Positions 5,364-7,650 of a stretch of DNA of 7,650 nucleotides are shown here, one piece after another. A model generated the notes under the pieces. That model was not told the origin of the DNA and did not search any database. It saw only the letters and a program-made list of their open reading frames with translations. How positions within the stretch are numbered: position 1 is the stretch's first letter; each line of letters opens with the position of its first letter. This DNA comes from JBGSON01 sp041739085 (GTDB lineage Bacteria > Patescibacteriota > Gracilibacteria > CAIRYL01). Location: assembly GCA_041739085.1 (NCBI GenBank), contig JBGSON010000006.1:1-7650 (forward strand), in the 5' to 3' direction. A program made the position numbers and the translations under genes.

Positions 5364-5720
5364 ATGGAGTATTCTCTTTTGTACGCCACCACCACCGACA
5401 AAAAAACTGCGGAATCCATTGGATCTGCGCTCGTGAAAGAAAAACTTGCCGCCTGCGTGAACATCGTCCCGTCGGTACTCTCTCTCTACGAATGGGAAGG
5501 GAAGATGATGGAGGAGAAAGAAATTCTCCTTTTTGCGAAAACGAGGAAGTCACTTGTTCCGAATGCGATCAAACGGATAAAGTCGCTTCATCCCTATTCC
5601 TGCCCTGCCATTCTCGCTATCCCCATAGAAGGCGGGTATGAGCCGTTTCTTCACTGGATAGCTGAAAGTACGGAAAGGGAAAAGAAAAAACACAAAGCAC
5701 AAAAGAAAGGAACTCAATAG
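5364..5720 (+). CDS. cutA: CutA1 divalent-cation tolerance family protein
   Basis: The 118-residue protein is a complete CutA1, a small ferredoxin-like cytoplasmic protein that forms very stable trimers and was linked to copper and other divalent-metal tolerance in E. coli. Characteristic stretches are LLYATTTDKKTAESIGSAL, EKLAACVNIVPSVLSLY, YEWEGK, EILLFAKTR, LHPYSCPAILAIP and FLHWIAEST. The true biochemical role of the family is still unclear. The gene starts 20 bases after the SLH gene stop, so the two are probably co-transcribed. No Shine-Dalgarno sequence is present (ttttctctcatATG). The protein ends in an unusual lysine-rich tail (EREKKKHKAQKKGTQ), because the last codons run through the left arm of the terminator-like hairpin; the TAG stop lies in its loop. 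Confidence 0.95.
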   Translation: MEYSLLYATTTDKKTAESIGSALVKEKLAACVNIVPSVLSLYEWEGKMMEEKEILLFAKTRKSLVPNAIKRIKSLHPYSCPAILAIPIEGGYEPFLHWIAESTEREKKKHKAQKKGTQ

Positions 5721-5757
5721 TTTTTTCTTTTGTGTTTTCTCTTTTTTCTTTTGTGCT
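5681..5757. repeat. Purine/pyrimidine inverted repeat, second copy of the CACAAAAGA family
   Basis: A purine arm (5681-5708) contains CACAAAAGA at 5698-5706. It is followed after the cutA stop by a pyrimidine arm with TCTTTTGTG at 5726-5734 and again at 5747-5755. Several alternative pairings between the arms are possible. Bases 5725-5750 are the exact reverse complement of 92-117. This 9-mer occurs five times in the window counting both strands, all at these two loci. Confidence 0.6.
5698..5747 (+). terminator. Candidate terminator after cutA
   Basis: CACAAAAGAAA (5698-5708) pairs perfectly with TTTCTTTTGTG (5724-5734), leaving a 15-base loop that holds the TAG stop, and a T-rich tract follows (TTTTCTCTTTTTT). 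The 11-bp stem has only three G-C pairs, weak for an intrinsic terminator. Its place between cutA and the separate clpC promoter supports the call. Confidence 0.45.
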
Positions 5758-5784
5758 TCCTCTCTCTGTATCCCGGAAACAATC

Positions 5785-5813
5785 TTTTCATTGTCCCCGA
5801 AATTTGATACAAT
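5785..5813 (+). promoter_or_regulatory. Candidate clpC promoter with extended -10
   Basis: TTTTCA (5785-5790) and TACAAT (5808-5813) are 17 bp apart, and the -10 is preceded by TGA, giving the extended TGnTACAAT form. Transcription would begin near 5820, about 35 bases before the ATG. No CIRCE (HrcA) element or other heat-shock operator is visible. The -10 is followed by CCCCGAG, as at purD. Confidence 0.55.
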
Positions 5814-5854
5814 CCCCGAGATAGAAATTCATTCCCCGCCTTCAATCCCATACA

Positions 5855-7650
5855 ATGCAAAACCCATTCGAAAAAATGACACCGGACGCAAAAGCCGCAC
5901 TCGAGCGTGCTGAGAAAGAAGCGGTAGGCCTTGGAACTCCGTATGTAGGAACAGAGCATCTCCTCATCGGGATCCTCGCGAATTCACAGAACCTGGCCTC
6001 CGTCATCCTCACGAGCATGGGAGTGACGCTTGAGAATGTCCGGATGACGCTCCCCTCCTGTGCGCCGGAAATCCACGACCCTGCTCTGAAGAACGCTCTT
6101 TCCGCACAGATGAAAGGAATCGTTGAGGAGTCTTTCAAAATCGCATACCAGCACCGGCATAACTTCGTCGGAACGGAGCATCTTCTTGCCGCCATCCTCG
6201 AAAAACCGACTTCCGCCGCATTCATCGTCCTCCAGAAAATGAACCTGCCGGTGAACGACCTCAAAAGCCAGATCAATGATATTTTCTCCCAGATGTCATC
6301 GTCACATAACCAGAATCAGAAGATCCAGAGCTCGCTGGAGGATTTTCTGAGCGGCCTCACCGGTGCACTCGTGAGCCTTCAGAAACACACGGATTTCCGG
6401 GACGCTTTCCGGCATAAGAACAAAAAGGGCGTGCCTCCTCCCCAGCCTCCCCAGACCCCTGGCGGAAAAGATGGTCCTCCACAGAAGGAAGATGACGACA
6501 GTGTCACTCCCGCTCTCGATTTCTTCTCCACCGATCTCAATGAGGAGATCCGCGACGGAAGGATCGACCCGATCATCGGGCGGGCGAAAGAGATCGAGCG
6601 GGTCATCCACATCCTTAACCGGAAGACCAAAAATAATCCCGTCCTCATCGGAGAACCGGGAGTAGGAAAAACTGCCATCGTCGAGGGCCTCGCAGAAGCG
6701 ATCGAGAATGGAGAAGTCCCCGATTCCCTGCTCGGAAAAAGAGTCCTCATCCTCGATATGAGTGCGCTCATCGCGGGGACAAAATACCGCGGGGAATTTG
6801 AAGAACGCCTGAAAGAAGTCATCGATGACGCGATCGCGAGCGAAGGCCAGGTGGTCATTTTTATCGACGAGCTCCATACCCTTGTCGGTGCAGGAAGCGC
6901 GGAAGGGTCTCTCGATGCCGCGAATATCCTGAAGCCCGCGCTCTCAAGGGGAAAGATCCAGGTGATCGGAGCCACGACCTACGAGGAATACCGGAAACAT
7001 ATTGAAAAAGACAGGGCTCTTGAGCGCCGTTTTCAGCCGGTGTATGTGGAAGAGCCGTCGACTGAAGAATCCATTGGTATCCTGAAGGGCATCCGCCCGT
7101 ATTATGAAAGATACCACCATCTCAAGATCACCGATGAAGCGATCGAATCTGCGGTAAAGCTCTCCAAGAGATATCTCGTCGACCGGTTCCTTCCGGATAA
7201 AGCGATCGACCTCATGGATGAGGCTTCGGCAAAGAAAGGCGGAAGGAGTCAGAAGAAGACCGGAGAGATACAGAAGACAATCGAAGAGATCCGGAAGATC
7301 ACGAAGAGAAAGGAGGAATTCGTAAAAAATCAGGACTTTGAAAAAGCGCTGGAAATGAAGAGGAAACAGGAACAACTCGAGATCGATCTTGAACAGAAGA
7401 AGCAGAAAGCATTGATCGCATCAAAAGAGACTCTGAATATCGAGATCACCGAGCGGGACATCGCCGAAGTCATCGGGAAGATCACCGGGATCTCCACTAC
7501 AAAACTCTTGAAAGACGAAGCTCGGAAACTCATGGAACTCGAAAAAGTGATAGAAACAAAGATCATCGGACAGAAGGAGGCGATCACGGAAATCTCAAAG
7601 GCGATCAGAAGGTCACGAGTGGGGATCGGCAGTCAAAACCGGCCGATCGG
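5855..7650 (+). CDS. clpC: ATP-dependent Clp protease ATPase subunit ClpC, N-terminal part
   Basis: The frame is open from the ATG at 5855 to the right edge (598 codons) with no stop. ClpC is a Hsp100 AAA+ unfoldase that feeds proteins to ClpP. Two Clp-N repeats are seen (about 5-150, with the echoes YVGTEHLLIGIL and FVGTEHLLAAIL), then a Pro-rich acidic linker (PPPQPPQTPGG). The D1 AAA+ domain has Walker A GEPGVGKT (266-273), Walker B VVIFIDE (333-339) and ERRF (390-393). A UVR-type middle segment (about 486-520, KNQDFEKALEMKRKQEQLE) separates ClpC from ClpA and ClpB. The window ends at the start of D2 (IIGQKEAI, NRPIG), before its Walker A. A second in-frame ATG at 5876 is possible. There is no Shine-Dalgarno sequence (aatcccatacaATG). 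Confidence 0.95.
   Translation, partial: MQNPFEKMTPDAKAALERAEKEAVGLGTPYVGTEHLLIGILANSQNLASVILTSMGVTLENVRMTLPSCAPEIHDPALKNALSAQMKGIVEESFKIAYQHRHNFVGTEHLLAAILEKPTSAAFIVLQKMNLPVNDLKSQINDIFSQMSSSHNQNQKIQSSLEDFLSGLTGALVSLQKHTDFRDAFRHKNKKGVPPPQPPQTPGGKDGPPQKEDDDSVTPALDFFSTDLNEEIRDGRIDPIIGRAKEIERVIHILNRKTKNNPVLIGEPGVGKTAIVEGLAEAIENGEVPDSLLGKRVLILDMSALIAGTKYRGEFEERLKEVIDDAIASEGQVVIFIDELHTLVGAGSAEGSLDAANILKPALSRGKIQVIGATTYEEYRKHIEKDRALERRFQPVYVEEPSTEESIGILKGIRPYYERYHHLKITDEAIESAVKLSKRYLVDRFLPDKAIDLMDEASAKKGGRSQKKTGEIQKTIEEIRKITKRKEEFVKNQDFEKALEMKRKQEQLEIDLEQKKQKALIASKETLNIEITERDIAEVIGKITGISTTKLLKDEARKLMELEKVIETKIIGQKEAITEISKAIRRSRVGIGSQNRPI

Noticed and set aside
5721..5854. CIRCE or CtsR operator upstream of clpC
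   Set aside because: No TTAGCACTC/GAGTGCTAA inverted repeat or CtsR-like heptad repeat is present in the leader.
6302..6975. Minus-strand ORFs of 191 and 198 codons inside clpC
   Set aside because: These frames are antisense to a fully conserved ClpC reading frame and overlap each other; they are shadow ORFs.
1..7650. Alternative genetic code with TGA as glycine or tryptophan
   Set aside because: TGA ends pncC at the family's expected length, and no gene has an internal TGA, so the standard bacterial code fits.
1..7650. CRISPR array, insertion sequence or prophage genes
   Set aside because: There is no regular repeat-spacer pattern and no transposase, integrase or phage-like frame. The repeats seen are short and intergenic.

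Overview
This window looks like a chromosomal segment of a bacterium with ordinary housekeeping genes, medium GC and short intergenic gaps. The standard code fits: TGA ends the pncC frame, TAA and TAG end others, and no reading frame needs a recoded stop. None of the seven gene starts has a recognisable Shine-Dalgarno sequence. The compact layout, the missing Shine-Dalgarno sites and the SLH-domain exported protein would suit a Patescibacteria (CPR) member such as a Peregrinibacteria-like lineage. That placement is inference; no taxonomic marker was compared.

Layout: (1) 1-55, minus strand: the first 18 codons of purD (GAR synthetase), running off the left edge. (2) 56-317: a divergent purD/ligA intergenic region with a purine/pyrimidine inverted repeat, 24-bp tandem repeats and a CTTG microsatellite. 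(3) ligA, the complete NAD-dependent DNA ligase. (4) 2466-2791: an intergenic stretch holding an initiator tRNA-fMet gene on the minus strand and a divergent promoter region with interlocking inverted repeats. (5) pncC (CinA C-terminal family NMN deamidase). (6) A candidate cis-regulatory RNA leader at 3304-3422: promoter, folded domain, then a clear intrinsic terminator 22 bases before the terC start. (7) terC, an exported SLH/cupredoxin-like protein and cutA on one strand with short gaps, followed by a terminator-like hairpin. (8) A clpC promoter and the first 598 codons of clpC, running off the right edge. clpC has no stop in the window, so a stop-delimited ORF scan would miss it.

How the genes may work together: LigA consumes NAD+ and releases NMN, and PncC deamidates NMN to NaMN for NAD re-synthesis, so the two neighbours may form a small NMN recycling pair. 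TerC (metal-ion exporter family, often Mn2+), the cupredoxin-like exported protein and CutA1 (divalent-metal tolerance family) look like a metal-related transcription unit placed behind a riboswitch-like attenuator. The leader's 5' end can pair with the terminator hairpin (7 of 8 core pairs plus extension). This is the most interesting signal in the window. It sits where Mn2+-sensing yybP-ykoY riboswitches often sit, but I could not recognise that family's conserved core.

A purine/pyrimidine repeat with the core CACAAAAGA/TCTTTTGTG occurs at two intergenic loci 5.6 kb apart. It includes a 26-bp stretch that is identical in inverted orientation.
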